Positions 41,820 to 53,400 are shown, numbered from the stretch's first letter. The stretch is 64,000 nucleotides of DNA from Incurvaria masculella (GCA_946894095.1 OX335652.1:20359001-20423000), one strand, 5' to 3'. Notes: generated by a model from the sequence alone, not told the origin. Made by a program: numbers and translations.

Positions 41820-42172
41820 GTTTATTGTTTATTTATCACACATAGACAGTACCTACACTGCACTCGGATTTGTCATGTTTTATCATTAGCCAGTTCAGAA
41901 ATTCCAGCGAAGTAGAACTGACAAGAAACTCCTCTGGATTTTTTTTTTCAACGTAAGTGGACGTCTATCTTTCACACATGAATCAACTATTCATGTCGTA
42001 TGCAACAGTTTATGACAAATATCAGTTTATTTGTAAATACCATGCCCGCGATCATACATGTTGCCAATTGGAGCAAGGCATTCCCCACAAACACGTTAAC
42101 GAGCATCACGCCGGGCACAGCCATCGCCTCTCTCAACCATATTTTAGGGGAAGAGGAGACCCGAACCCAGTA
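41820..42172 (-). mobile_element. Retroelement P, copy 1
   Basis: On the minus strand: GGGTCTCCTCTTCCCC, AAAATATGGTTGAGAGAGGC, GGGGAATGCCTTGCTCCAAT, AAACTGATATTTGTCATAAA, AGTTTCTTGTCAG, CTGGCTAATGATAAAACATG and a TAAACAATAAAC tail. The simple tail suggests a SINE or LINE 3' end. Four other copies lie at 47091, 49873, 61895 and 63700. Confidence 0.65.
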
Positions 42173-42543
42173 CAGGGGAAGAGAAACCGCAGTATTATAC
42201 TGGATTCCGAACCATGAAACAGTTCGCATTCGTGATGTAATTCACCTCAACGACTCAGAAATCGGACCCATGACTCCTGCCATTGAAGGCAATTCCCAGC
42301 GTCCCTGAGCTAGAATCCATTGACATGTTTGTGTTTAGATTTATGTATCTAGGTCTGGAGATGACATGACACATAGTACCACATCGGGACCCATCACTTG
42401 AGTTCAAGAATTCGATGCATCCTCATAGCCAAAATAAGACAGATGGAAATGCGTAACACACCGAGGAAATCAATCCCATAGCCTTCATCGTAGTATCCAC
42501 AGGGTACGAGCAAACCATTTTTACTGCTATCGTTGGAAACTAA

Positions 42544-42660
42544 CAGTCGTATTCAGAGAGCACCTGTCAAAACTTAGTACGAGATTAGCACCGGACTAAC
42601 CATACAAAAACCGGTTTAGTCCGGCGGATTAAAGTTAGTCGGACCACTCTGAATAGACCT
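42544..42660 (-). mobile_element. CGTATTCAGAG MITE, copy 2
   Basis: CAGTCGTATTCAGAG at the left and CACTCTGAATA at the right. The interior CATACAAAAACCGGTTTAGT is in the opposite direction to copy 1. Confidence 0.8.
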
Positions 42661-43075
42661 GCTCAACTCATAATGTTGTCCCTCTACACGACCGAAGTAA
42701 ACTCCCTATTTTGTGAATAAAATTATTGAGGTTTCATAGTTGGGTGCTGCTGTTTTTTAATTAATATAATCAGAAAAGCATTCATCATGCAAATGAAAGT
42801 GAGGGACGTTTTAATGGAATATCACTTTAATGGGCGATGACAGAAGTGAATTTATTTAATAATATTCACTTAGTGGCGCCGTTAACATGTCCTGATGCAT
42901 CAGCCGCTTCCGGCGCATCAGCGGCGCGGCGGCGTCGGCTCCCGGCTCGGCACTCACCCGGTCGCTGCACCGACGTATGTAGAAACGACCCTCGTCATGA
43001 CTTTTAAATTTTAACTACTTTCGCCCCTTTGAAAGCGAAAGAACTATTTACGAGTATATAATGTTCAAAACGATT
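42661..43075. other. Unassigned stretch with GC-rich core
   Basis: 42890-42970 is GC-rich. No gene recognised. Confidence 0.3.
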
Positions 43076-43109
43076 TCGTTCCGTTTTCACCCTTTGGGTA
43101 CGGAACCCT
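43076..43109 (+). repeat. GTGCGAG repeat, 3' tip only
   Basis: TTCCGTTTTCACCCTTTGGG then TACGGAACCCTAAAA. Confidence 0.7.
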
Positions 43110-43410
43110 AAAAATATTCCGACGAATTAAGAACCTCCTCGTATTTTTTGAAGTCGGTTAAAAAAATCCAAAATATTGGAGGTTTCTAAAAAATATATTC
43201 GCTATTCGCAAAAAGGTTTTCAAACGCAAGTGTCCATACGGAAGTAACTTTTCAGACATTTTGAGGGTATGCAACCACAAAATGGAACCTCTCTTCGGTC
43301 GTGCGTTAACGACTAGGGTGGGAGACAGAAGAACATACATAAAAAAAAGAAAAAAAAAGATTACGACGAATTGAGAACCTCCTCCTTTTTTTCGAAGTCG
43401 GTTAAAAAAT
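43110..43410 (-). repeat. AACCGACTTC repeat pieces
   Basis: Two copies on the minus strand of TTTAACCGACTTC followed by an A run and GGAGGAGGTTC. The spacer holds a related decayed sequence. The same family fills 52706-53400 and 62730-62915. Confidence 0.65.
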
Positions 43411-43672
43411 AGACGTAAAGTGACACGTCTCGACGGTCTCTCGTCGGCGAGCAGGTCTCGCGGATAAGTCCGACTAATGCTAATGGACGCAGACATTTAA
43501 AATCAAATTTTAAATCACTTTATTTCCCTTTAATGTAACTTTTTTGTTGGTAATAAAAAGCGGGGGAACCGTTCAATTTGGCTCTAGCCTGAGTTGAGGG
43601 AGCGGTGGGGGGGTCATTGATTGTTGTATGTTTACCTCCTGGTTTTTTTTACCAACGGGAAAAAACGTTCTA

Positions 43673-44214
43673 TAAGGTGAAGGTCCCGGCGGGACTAACT
43701 CAATCGCAGGCACGGTACAAAACCTTGCTATTGCGCTCTGGGACCTTCTCTGTTTCAAAGAAAAAGACAGGCTCCGTGATGAGGAGGATGCAACATGTCC
43801 AGAAAGCAGACAATGCGCAAAGTATTTCATTTGGTAAGAATTACGAAAAATTTTTAACGACTTTTAGCTAAATGTAAACCACGACCGCTGAAGTCAAAAA
43901 TGTAACAAAAACTAAATTGATTATAAATTTTCATGAAACACGCTATGTCTGATGACTAATCTTTTTAAGATGTATAAATTTTATCGTTGAGGAATCCACC
44001 TCCAGAGTTATTGTATAAAACGCGCGAAAAATTCGAACATTCGGACTTTATAACTTAGAAACCTAACACAATCTTACAATGCCAACGGTCATCAGACATC
44101 TAGTTCGATAAAATAAAGCTATTTTGAGTAAAATTTTGGATCTCTGACAAGAAATATGGGCGTGCTCTTCTTTCCTCGTTTGTATGGGGAGTTGAGCGGG
44201 AAGCCCCACCTAAG
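43673..44214 (+). mobile_element. TTAA-type element, family A
   Basis: The interior blocks are well kept from GGCGGGACTAACTCAATCGC to GGATCTCTGACAAGAAATAT and GAGTTGAGCGGGAAGCCCCA. The ends are damaged (TAAGGTGAAGGTCC and CACCTAAG). Confidence 0.75.
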
Positions 44215-44337
44215 TGGTACGTTATTGTGACCCTAACCAAACGGAAAAAATGTAGTCAAAATATATGTAACCTGTAAATATTAACATATACTATCCCAAA
44301 TGTCTTATTAGCGTGTTCCCAGCGAATCTATGTTTTA

Positions 44338-44571
44338 AGGGTTCACCCAAAGGGTGCCAATGGAGCCCTATTACTAAACCTCCGCTGCCCGTCCGTCGGT
44401 CACAGAGGCAACAGAAATATTCACAGAGTATGTGTTTATTTTGCCGCTATAACAAAAAACGGGTAAAAGTTAAAAAAATATAAAAATTTAAGGGTGATTT
44501 TTTGTGGTGAATCTTGTACGATGGTACGGAATCGTTCGTTTGCGATTCCGACTCGCACTTGGCTACTTTTT
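44338..44571 (-). repeat. GTGCGAG repeat, copy 13
   Basis: From AGGGTTCACCCAAAGGGTG to GATTCCGACTCGCACTTGG. The GACG run is reduced. Confidence 0.8.
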
Positions 44572-44609
44572 ATGGCATTGGACTAGATACTTCTGAGTTG
44601 TGAGATAGG

Positions 44610-44683
44610 GATGGTGGAATTGGTATACGCACTGCCGATGAAAGGTTTGATTGCTGACTCGATTTAGGTGCTGCGGCAAAATA
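44610..44683 (+). ncRNA. tRNA-like sequence, eroded, leucine-type D-arm
   Basis: TGGTGGAATTGGTATACGC resembles the bacterial-type D-arm at 21421-21439 (TGGCGAAATTGGTAGACGC), and GGTTTGATTGC resembles a B box. The stems are mostly unpaired. It lies exactly between two GTGCGAG pieces. Confidence 0.3.
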
Positions 44684-44794
44684 AATACACACTCTGTGAA
44701 AATTTCAGCTACAGCGCTGTGACAGAGGGGCGGACGGACGGACGGCGGGGGCTTAGCAATAGGTCCCGTTGGCACCCTTTGGGTAAGGAACCCT
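44673..44794 (+). repeat. GTGCGAG repeat, 3' part
   Basis: Starts GCGGCAAAATAAATACACAC and ends GGGTAAGGAACCCT. The GACG run has about three units. Confidence 0.8.
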
Positions 44795-45834
44795 AAAAAA
44801 GGTACCAATTGGAATAAGCGACGTACCTGCTTAGTACGAAAAAGTATATTTACTTAGCGGCAAATATTCCAACACAATCTCGTTTCGTTATAAAGGTTGG
44901 TAGAAATGTTTGTGCGTGTTCTGCACAGTGATTACAAACGTCAGATTATTAACTGATATAATACTGTCAGTAAGTAGAAGCAATATGTATGCGAGGAGAG
45001 GGCCACGAGCGGGGAATGTTCTCGTTTTTTTCTGAAATTAATGTACTAAAATTACTGTAATTTGTAAGGACGACGCAATCTTCAAACTCTTCATTTTTAT
45101 AATGAATAGCCTTGGCTGTAGAGACATCTCGCAACCGCGCCGTCTCCGCCTCGCAACCGCAACCGCCAGCCGCCGCCGCCGCCGTCGGCGCAACCGCGCG
45201 GCTAGAGTAATTGACCTGGCATCGGAACACGGAAACTGTTTGAGTCCCTTTAGAATTAATAAATAACCAAAGTCTGTAGTTTGAGTCATATTTCAGGCAA
45301 TTTGTGTCAGAACCATACATAAAAAAAGGGAGGAGATATGGCATCGAGCGCGTCTAGCATGGGACCAGCTGTCTCCAATTTTCAAAAACTACCAATCCTG
45401 CCACATGCAAACATATCCGTAGACGTATTTAGGGTTTGTGTGGGCGGGAAATGACTTGTCGAACGCCATTTTAGAATCAATAGCACTATTTCTCGTAAGA
45501 TGCTTGCTTTTAATAATTACTTTTATTCAATTTAACAGTATTTAAACTACATACACCACCGCGCAGTGACCCTCTGGATGAATATGGCGATATATCCCTT
45601 GCGTTTCCCATAACTATCCTGCAGAGAAAAAAAATATAAAATCTCGTCTTTACTGAGTGGATCGGCCATTATTCCAAGATGGCTGCACCTTAACTGACAT
45701 TTCCGCTAACGTCCTCGCAGCTGCCACTAGAGTGGCCCTTCTGGTGCGATGTACCTGTATTATATTCTGTGCACAAAACTTCATTTCGTCGAAAGCCCCG
45801 TTGCGGTCGGCGGCGGTGCCCTGCATCTTCATCG
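44795..45834. other. Mixed stretch
   Basis: 44815-44862 repeats, inverted, about 35 bp of the start of the insert at 21171 (CGACGTACCTGCTTAG, GAAAAAGTATATTTA). 45120-45210 is a GC-rich run of CGCAACCGC and GCC repeats. No gene recognised. Confidence 0.4.
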
Positions 45835-46275
45835 CCAATATCTCCGTCGCCAAGCTTCATCGCCAATATGTGCATCGCCAACACATACATCGCTAATATC
45901 TAAGTCGCCGGCGACGCATCTGCGGTCCGGCCGCAGCTCCGTCGCTGGAGATGCAGCTGCGGACCCTTCGCAGGTCCGTCGCCACTATACGTGGGGGTGC
46001 GAAGGTGTATGGCGGGTCGGCACATTTAACCTAACCTAACCAAACCTAACCTAATCTAATCAAACCAACCTAACCTAACCTAACCTAACCTAACTTAAAT
46101 AACATAACCTAACCTTACTTAACCCAACTTAATTTACATATCACCATACGCACTTGCATCTGGGTCTTAAATTTTTGGTGAAGGAAATATTGGTGATGCA
46201 TATGTTGACGATGCAGATATTGGTGAGGCAGATGGTGGCGATGCAGATATTGACGATGGACATATGGACTACCGT
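45835..46275. repeat. Telomere-type (CCTAA)n run between inverted short-repeat arms
   Basis: The core 46027-46113 is a degenerate run of CCTAA, that is TTAGG on the other strand, the usual insect telomere unit. The left arm (45835-45905) is built of CATCGCCAATAT-like units and the right arm (46180-46275) of their inverse, GATGCAGATATTGG. In between, 45905-46020 is GC-rich. It is an interstitial repeat, not a chromosome end, since ordinary sequence continues on both sides. Confidence 0.75.
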
Positions 46276-47090
46276 CGGCGGCGTCTCCACGGAGTCGCTG
46301 TCCCGGTGCGCGGCGCCTCCACCGCGCCGGGCCCTCGCGTTGACGCCGAAATAAATTGACTTAATTTCAAACATTCTTCGTTTTAGTTTTTTGGTCCGGC
46401 CGGATCGTCCGGTGCTTTTAAATATTTTGACGTTTTGGCGTGACGACGCATGTTCCGTGCTCGCTGCTCGCTCTCCCATTCGACGGACGTGATGTAATCT
46501 CCACGGTGGAAACCCTCAGCTTTTTGTCGAGTAGTAATTCAATAACGGACGCAACATGTAAATAGAGATGGTATTAGGTTTCCATTGTTGCTTAACTCGA
46601 CGGTCGATTCTTGTTGCAATCGTCGAATAATTAGTTAACGTAATTCGTCAATCGCCATTTTTATTATCAGAATCCATCGATACAATCTAAAACTAACTTG
46701 TTACTTGCTTTGGTACGTCGATGTCAGAATCTGTGTTAAACCATATAGTTCAACAAAAGTGATATGTTTTTGGAATCGACCGTGACGCATGAATGAAAGA
46801 AAGAACACTGCATTTTTTTATTATTATTATTTTATTATTTATTATTATTTAAGAATAAAACACATTTAAAAAAACAATAACGATAACAGAACAATATCCT
46901 TACACTTCTTTTCCTTTTCTTACTTTATGCATATACTCCAAGGCTCTACTGGAACCAGCGAACTGGTTATGCGTCTACCAAATTTCGCTACCCGCTTTAC
47001 ACCTACCCTTCATTTGGAATTATCCTGCAGTGCATCCTCCCGTAATCAATGCCTCCTACTAACACAGCTTGATTGTACATACATGCTACT
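46276..47090. other. Unassigned stretch
   Basis: 46270-46350 is GC-rich. A TTA-rich simple run lies at 46817-46852. No gene recognised. Confidence 0.35.
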
Positions 47091-47473
47091 GCTTGCGGTG
47101 ACGCCCTAAAATATGGTTGAGAGAGGCGATGGCTGAGCCCGGCGTGATGCTCGTGAACGGGTGCTGTTTGTGGGGACTGGCTTGCTCCAATTGGCAACAT
47201 GTTAGATGGCGGGCATGGTCTTTACAAATAAACTGATATTTGTCATGAATGTTGCATGTGACATGAATTGTTGATTCTCGTCAATTCATATTAATTTAGT
47301 GTTTTTACCTGTGATTCCAAATATTATTTTAATCTTAGACTTGAAGTTGAAAAAAAAAACCAGCGGAGTTTTTTGCCAGTTCTTCTTCGCTGGGATTTCC
47401 GAACTGGCTAATGATAAAATATGACAAATCGGAGTGCAGTGTACTGTTTATGGATGATGAAAGAACAATAGAC
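47091..47473 (+). mobile_element. Retroelement P, copy 2
   Basis: From TGCGGTGACGCCCTAAAATA through GACTGGCTTGCTCCAATTGG, CAGCGGAGTTTTTTGCCAGT and CTGGCTAATGATAAAATATG to GATGATGAAAGAACAATAG. Confidence 0.75.
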
Positions 47474-47504
47474 AATTGGCGTTTACGGAACTTCGAAGTT
47501 ACGT

Positions 47505-48069
47505 AAAAACCGGCCAAGTGCGAGTCGGACTCGCACACGAATGGTTCCGTACCATAGTTCAAAATTTAACAATAAAAATCACGTTTATTTCATGGGGCCC
47601 CTATTAATTACAATTATTCAATAATTTTAGCTATTTGTTATTATAGCGGCAAAATAAATAATAATAATAATAATAAATAATAAAATTCTTTATTGTACAC
47701 CATTATAAACAGTTTACAAAAGGCGGGCCTAATGCCAAAAGGCATTCTCTTCCTACCTACCCTTGGGATGTAGGAATGGTGCAAGGCGGCAGACAAAAAA
47801 GGATAAAAGAAGTAAGATTTTTTATCAATAAAGATATATATATATATACTTAACAAGAATAAATATACTTACATTCTAATACTAATACATACAGATACAT
47901 ATAGTACATAGCTTATAATATATATTTAATACACACTGTGTGAAAAATTCAGCGATCTTCTCAGCGATTCCACGTTCATGAGATACAGCCCTGTGACAGA
48001 CGGACGGACGGACGGGCAGCGGAGGCTTAATAATAGGGTTCCGTTGGCACCCTTTCGGTGCGAAACCCT
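47505..48069 (+). repeat. GTGCGAG repeat split by a LINE tail
   Basis: The head part ends at TATAGCGGCAAAATAAAT (about 47658). The rest resumes at AATACACACTGTGTG (47929) and ends near CGAAACCCT. Confidence 0.8.
47659..47928 (-). mobile_element. LINE 3' end with hairpin, inserted in GTGCGAG repeat
   Basis: Minus strand: CAAGGGTAGGTAGGAAGAG, hairpin AATGCC TTTT GGCATT (47731-47746), GGCCCGCCTTTTGTAAAC, GTGTACAATAAAGAATTTTA and a (TTA)n tail. Confidence 0.75.
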
Positions 48070-48504
48070 AAAAATGAGGCATACAATATTTACTCAATCA
48101 ATAACGCCACGATTTGCTCAAAGTGTATGAGTGTACATGACGCGATCATATTGTCATTAACGCTAAAAGGGTCCGTATAGAGCGAACGTGGCGACGGAGG
48201 CCGATACTAACGACACGCCGGCCGCCTTTTACTTAACGCTGCCCTAATAACGGGTATTCCGAGAGATACTCCGTCCGATCGTAATTATCTCAGGTATATT
48301 CCCCCAAAATTAACATTATCTACGAAACGATGGGAACTGGTAAAGACATAACGCCGGCGGCCGGTGCCATTGGAATTAAGGCCAATCGACTTTTTAAATT
48401 TTGCTCTAAAACGATCAGCCCATGGACAAAAAGAAATAAGAAATGTTTTTCACCTATGGTTCTTTACGCTTCATATGTCGCCAAATTTTACTTTTTTCTA
48501 TAAT
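48070..48504. other. Unassigned stretch
   Basis: 48180-48260 is GC-richer. A 125-codon frame starting at 48364 runs through the following MITE and is not a gene. Confidence 0.35.
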
Positions 48505-48724
48505 AACTTTTCTGGTAAATTTTCCAAAAATTATGGATGGAGCATACCTTTAGGACCGAATGATCGGTTCTTGGGAGCCAAAAATGACACTTGTTTAGAG
48601 GATTTTACTAAAAGACTACGAAGACCGAGATGCTCTTTTACAATCTGCATAACGAAGCAAGATCCTCCACAAATCTTATATGGATCCTTCATCCATATAT
48701 TTTGTAAGATTTTCCAGAAAAGTT
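48505..48724. mobile_element. 220-bp MITE with ~38-bp inverted ends
   Basis: AACTTTTCTGGTAAATTTTC at the left mirrors GATTTTCCAGAAAAGTT at the right. The arms continue through TATGGATG. Confidence 0.75.
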
Positions 48725-49138
48725 CCAATAGAAAGAGGTAATACTTAGTGACATATCAAGCCTTAGCAAATAAAGAAACAAATGGGGAAAACATTTCCTT
48801 GTTATTTTCCGTCCTTGGCCTGATTTGCGCTTTCAACATCGCCGCTGCTGCGACCCTCCTCGACTAATGTCATTTTAATTATGTTCGACAGCTTGACACT
48901 GTCATTTGTCGTGGTGGCAGCTGCATGATATGTTTTATGCGATTCCATTCCTACGTAAAATACTAATTGTCACCCTTGTACATAAGTAAGCCAGGGATCA
49001 TGCTATCTAATGATATCCGCTTTAACATCGTCTAAAGGAAAATTGTCTAAATTCTTGCGGACTATTCCCAAAAATTCCAAAATTGTTGGAATTTCAAATA
49101 AATATGTAGATTTGTGGTGTAATTGTTGAATCAATTAA
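48725..49138. other. Unassigned stretch
   Basis: No open frame or recognised repeat. Confidence 0.3.
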
Positions 49139-49440
49139 TAAATTCTTTATTGTGCATAAACAAAAATACAATTACAGAGAAAACATACAGCAAAACAACA
49201 ATACTGCACAAAGGCGGACTTATCACTAAGAGTGATTTCTTCCAGTCAACCCTTGGGGTGATGAGGAAAGGCAATAGAAATATCTGTAGGTAGGTGACAC
49301 ACCAGAATTTGAAAAGGAAAAAAAATTACTCCATAAACATACATATACCATAATATATATATGTACATATAATTGAATATACTAATATATATGAAACAGT
49401 ACACTAATACATATTATATCCACAACGAGGATAAAATAAA
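49139..49440 (-). mobile_element. LINE 3' end with hairpin
   Basis: Minus strand: CAAGGGTTGACTGGAAGAA, hairpin ATCACT CTT AGTGAT (49222-49236), AAGTCCGCCTTTGTGC and ATGCACAATAAAGAATTTAT. Same arrangement as 3085 and 47659 with different stem bases. Confidence 0.75.
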
Positions 49441-49872
49441 AATAAAGACCTATAATACCTATTACCATTGATTCTAAAATCAGTACTATTGGAAGGATAC
49501 TTGATTAGTTTGTATTTATTTGCATTAGATTGTATTAGAAGGAAGGATTGTTTCATTGCAGGAAGATTGAATTAAGATTTTTTCTCATTCAATTGTGTTT
49601 TGACTTCCAATTGCGCCAAACCATCCGCGATTACGAAAGTCTCTAACAGATGTCGCTCGCATCAAGCTGTTTAATTTGCTTTGTTGACATTATTGCTTTG
49701 TTGACATTACTTGAATAATATTTACATAATCACATATTTCATTGTCATGGTAAAGTAAAAAAAACTAACACACCTATTTCATTTGTCACCCATTTGGAGC
49801 AGGCATAATACATTAGACCGGATTTGATTTTCCAAAATTGATATCTATAGTTTCCCGTATCCATGACTGAAA
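49441..49872. other. Unassigned stretch
   Basis: No recognised element. Confidence 0.3.
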
Positions 49873-50190
49873 TACATGCAATGGCTGTCACTGGCGTGAT
49901 GCTGTTCGTGGGGACTGGCTTGCTCCAATTGGCAAACAAATAAACTGATATTTGTCATGAACTGTTGCATACGACATGAATTGTGGATTATTGTCCATTC
50001 TTATTAATTTTGTGTTTTTACCTGTGATTGTAAGCAGCGGCAAATACTTTTGTAAACTTAGAATAAGTGGACGTTAAACAAAACCAGCGGAGTTTCTTGC
50101 CAGTTCTTCTTCGCTGGAATCGCTGAACTGGCTAATGATAAAATATGACAATTCCGAGTGCAATGTACTGTCTATGGATGATGAATAAAT
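49873..50190 (+). mobile_element. Retroelement P, copy 3
   Basis: From GGCTGTCACTGGCGTGATGC through CAGCGGAGTTTCTTGCCAGT to GGATGATGAATAAATAATAA. Its tail touches the head of a GTGCGAG repeat. Confidence 0.75.
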
Positions 50191-50193
50191 AAT

Positions 50194-50495
50194 AAAAACC
50201 GGCCAAGTGCGAATCGGACTCGCACACGAAGGGTTCCGTACCATTAATACCAAAAAATCACGTTTTTTGTATGGGGCCTCTTTTAATTTTTGTTTATTTT
50301 TTTTTATTTTACCTATTTGTTGTTATAGCGGCGAAATAAATACACAATCTGTGAAAATTTCAGCTACCTACCTATTACGGTTCATGAGATACAGCCCTGT
50401 GACAGACGGACGGACGGACGGACGGACGGATGGACGGACGGACAGCGGAGGCTTAGTAATAGGGTTCCGTTTTCACCCTTTGGGTACGGAACCCT
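50194..50495 (+). repeat. GTGCGAG repeat, copy 16, complete
   Basis: From AAAACCGGCCAAGTGCGAAT to GGGTACGGAACCCT; GACG run about nine units with one ATGG variant. Confidence 0.92.
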
Positions 50496-50951
50496 AAAAA
50501 TTAAAGTGTTCCATACATAAACGGGAGGGTTACTGTGCTACAAGTATGAGAATACATTGCCATCATGGAGGTGAGGAAATTTCCTCGGTTCGGCCACTCA
50601 GGTTTCTAGAAGACTAACCTATCTGATTATCACTTTCTCACGCCTCGGATAACTCAAAGTCGTCACTACGGAGAACCCATCAGCCAAAAACATCTTAAAA
50701 CACCCACAATCCAAGTCACATGGTCAAGCCGGAAGCACTTGCGATAAGTTCCCTTGTATTGTATGGTATTGTCTTGTTCTCAGCTTCGAGACAATACAGG
50801 TACACGTTTGACGATTTCTGGAAACATTTCATTCGCTGCGTCTGGCAAATATTTCTGTGAAAGTCGTCTGGAGGAATCACAAGTACGGAAGCACAAGGAT
50901 TAGAGAGAGAGCACCAGCTTAGCTTATCACTTTCCTGCGTTTAATTTTTTA
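50496..50951. other. Unassigned stretch
   Basis: A 9-bp stem GTATTGTCT/AGACAATAC lies near 50768-50799. No gene recognised. Confidence 0.3.
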
Positions 50952-51195
50952 AGGGTTCCGTAGCCATAGGGTGCCAACGGAACCCTATTACTATGCATCC
51001 GCTGTCCGTTCGTCCGTCCGCCCGTCTGTCACGAAGCTTTATCTCATGAACTGTTTTTTTTTTAAATTTTACCGCTAAAATAAAAAAAATATAAAAGTTA
51101 AAGGGGACCCCATGGAAAAAATGAGTTTATTTTTGTGTTAAACCTTGCACGATGGTGCGGAACCCTTCGTGTGCGGGTCCGACTCGCACTTTTTT
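50952..51195 (-). repeat. GTGCGAG repeat, copy 17
   Basis: From AGGGTTCCGTAGCC to GGGTCCGACTCGCAC, with an internal deletion around the CTGTGAAAATTT block. Confidence 0.85.
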
Positions 51196-51408
51196 AATTG
51201 GCAAATAAACAGGTTTTAAAGCTATCTGCGTTAACCAAATATTCCGTCCATTTTCCCAGTCGAGGACCGTATTCATGCTGTTACCTAAATTTTAATGTTT
51301 TCAGTGAGTTTTGTAGATGTTTCCGTCTTTCCAGGAGTCAGGAATAAAGTGAAGATCGTCACTTGTTTCTTTAGATCCGATGTTTAGATCAGTCTTTATC
51401 CTTTATCC

Positions 51409-51595
51409 ATAGGCCTTTATCCGTAGGGTCAGTAAATTATGAAAACTTCTTGCACAGGTATTTCCCCCAAAGTGCAATATAGGCACATTCAAACGTGTGT
51501 GAAGAAGCATCTGGCATGATTTGCGGGCCTCGTGGGAGTTCTAAAGCCCATGGGCGTCGTCGGGCACCTCTTATGTGAGGGCCTTACGCAATTAA
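51409..51595 (+). pseudogene. LINE C-terminal fragment (FKHGVKKHL type)
   Basis: GGTCAGTAAATTATGAAAAC, TTTCCCCCAAAGTGCAATAT, CGTGTGTGAAGAAGCATCTG and CATGGGCGTCGTCGGGCACC then TCTTATGTGAGG. This copy keeps more of the 3' region than the others. Confidence 0.6.
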
Positions 51596-52073
51596 AACTC
51601 ACTCGTGGTTTTTAGCTAAAGATCGTGTGGATGAAATCACCCGAGGGGGCTTTCCATGATAAATTACCTCTCCGGTTGAACAGGCAAGTGATTGATTAAA
51701 TCTAATATTTAGTTGCATTTCCTACCATGCTAACTGGTAAATTTCAATGTTAACCAACCAGGAGCTCCCCGTACGCTAATGCGTGTAGAATAGGGTGCAA
51801 TTACGTTGTAATCGTGTGCATAGTCTTCACCTGGCCGACCGCAATCACTCGCTAATGAATTATTTTTCGGGAGTAACAAAGGCTGCGACGTTACAGTCGC
51901 TGCGGAATAGCACCCCCGATACGTTTACCGTGTTAAGTAATCGCGGTCACGTGACGTGGGCGTGACCCAAATCGCTAATGAGCGATTAACACGTTCGCCG
52001 CCGTCCCCGCGCCGCCGGCGCCCAGCTCTGGGCACCTCCACGCCGAGAGAGGAAATACATTCGCCATTAAATA
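51596..52073. other. Single-copy stretch with GC-rich end
   Basis: 51940-52050 is GC-rich and contains GGTCACGTGACG. No gene recognised. Confidence 0.35.
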
Positions 52074-52118
52074 CTAGCTGAGATTCCCGGCTCCACTCGG
52101 GTCAATTTCATTTTGGGC
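52074..52118 (-). mobile_element. Helitron 3' end
   Basis: Minus strand: GACCCGAGTGGAGCCGGGAA then TCTCAGCTAG, hairpin plus CTAG, followed by T. The 5' part is missing. Confidence 0.6.
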
Positions 52119-52254
52119 AATCACCCAACTACTCGCGCCTTTAAACAAATGTAATAATATGTAGTGAAACACCTCAGCAAGTCCAAATAGAACTCCAGAC
52201 TGATAATGGATTGTTAATATGTTTTGATTCCATCATTTATTTAAATAATAATTA

Positions 52255-52560
52255 TTGGTCGATCCCAAGTCCAATGAGATCTTCCTCGTAGATATAACAA
52301 TACCACATGACGAAAACCTCGACAGGGCCGAAAATAAGAAACTAATGAAATATTTCGACCTGGCCCACCAGGTTTCCACCATGTGGCGTGCACGGAAAAC
52401 CACCATTATGCCAATTGTTATGCCTACGAACGGCGTTGTCCCAAAGAATTTAGCAAAACATTTAGAGAAATTAGGTATCGATATTGGGCTCCGATTCCAG
52501 ATGCAGAAAGCGGTTCTACTCTCGAACACGAGAATCGTTCGGCGATTTCTGTCTCTGTAG
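52255..52560 (+). pseudogene. LINE polyprotein C-terminal end
   Basis: A 101-codon stretch: LVDITIPHDENL near the start, then KYFDLAHQV, IMPIVMPTNGVVPKNL, LRFQMQKAVLL and RIVRRFLSL at the stop. I recognise this as the segment after the reverse transcriptase in a group of insect non-LTR retrotransposons, but cannot name the clade. There is no stop within it. The start is a truncation, with no methionine codon. A-rich tail near 52693. Confidence 0.65.
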
Positions 52561-52705
52561 CTCGGAGGACTTACAGGAAATGTCCCAGGTGGGACCTCCG
52601 TAAGGTTTCCAGTTTTAGGTTCATATTTTTGAAGGCTTATTTTTTGTATTTTTGTATTAAATAACGTACACCTAAAATTTGTTAATAAATATATAAAAAA
52701 AAGTC

Positions 52706-53400
52706 TATTTTTAACCGACTTCAAAAAAAGGAGGAGGTTATCAATTCGTCTGTATGTTTTTTTTTGTTTTTTTTTTTTATGTTTGTTACCTCATAACTTT
52801 TGCCTGGGTGAACCGATTTTGATGATTATTTTTTTAAATGAAAGCTAGTGCTTCCCAAGTGGTCCCATTTTAATTTGGTTAAGTTCTGACAATGATATCC
52901 ATGAGAAAATCATAAAAGTCTTAAATTTGTATTAAGATGTGCGCGACAAATGGACGAATAACTCAATATAACGCCAACCGACTTCGGTGATTCTTTTTTT
53001 TATTGGAAAGGACGTGTACAAATTAGTAAGTATACTTCAGATTCACTAAAAATAAACAAATAAAAAAAAATTAACAAAAAAATAACCGACTTCAAAGAAA
53101 AAGCACTAAAAAGTAAAAAAAATATTTTCATTTTTAACCGACTTCAAAAAAAAGGAGGAGGTTCTCAATTCGTCGGAATCTTTTTTTTTTTTTTTTTTTT
53201 TTTATGTATGTTCACCGATTACTCGAAGACCCCTGAACCGATTTGAAAAAATCTTTTTTTGTTCGAATGGGTATACTTTCTAGTTGGTCCCATTTTTTTT
53301 TTATCAAAATCGGTTCAGTAGTTTGGTACTTATGTACAATAAACAACGAATTTTCGGAACCAATGTACCCAGAAATGTGTTTTTTTCTTTACAGTAGCTT
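52706..53400 (+). repeat. AACCGACTTC repeat cluster
   Basis: Three or four starts of AACCGACTTCAAA (52712, 52978, 53086, 53138), each followed by A runs and in two cases GGAGGAGGTTNTCAATTCGT. Text such as GAACCGATTTGAAAAAAT and CAAAATCGGTTCAGTAGTTT is usual for this lepidopteran family. The copy at 62700-62915 is inverted. Confidence 0.7.

Noticed and set aside
45110..45220. Coding GC-rich patch (alanine, proline or arginine runs)
   Set aside because: Low-complexity GCC and CGCAACCGC repeats give frames on both strands without domain or codon signal.
46027..46113. True chromosome end
   Set aside because: The TTAGG-type run is short, degenerate and followed by ordinary sequence on both sides.
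48364..48741. 125-codon frame as a gene
   Set aside because: Two thirds of it is an inverted-repeat MITE (48505-48724).
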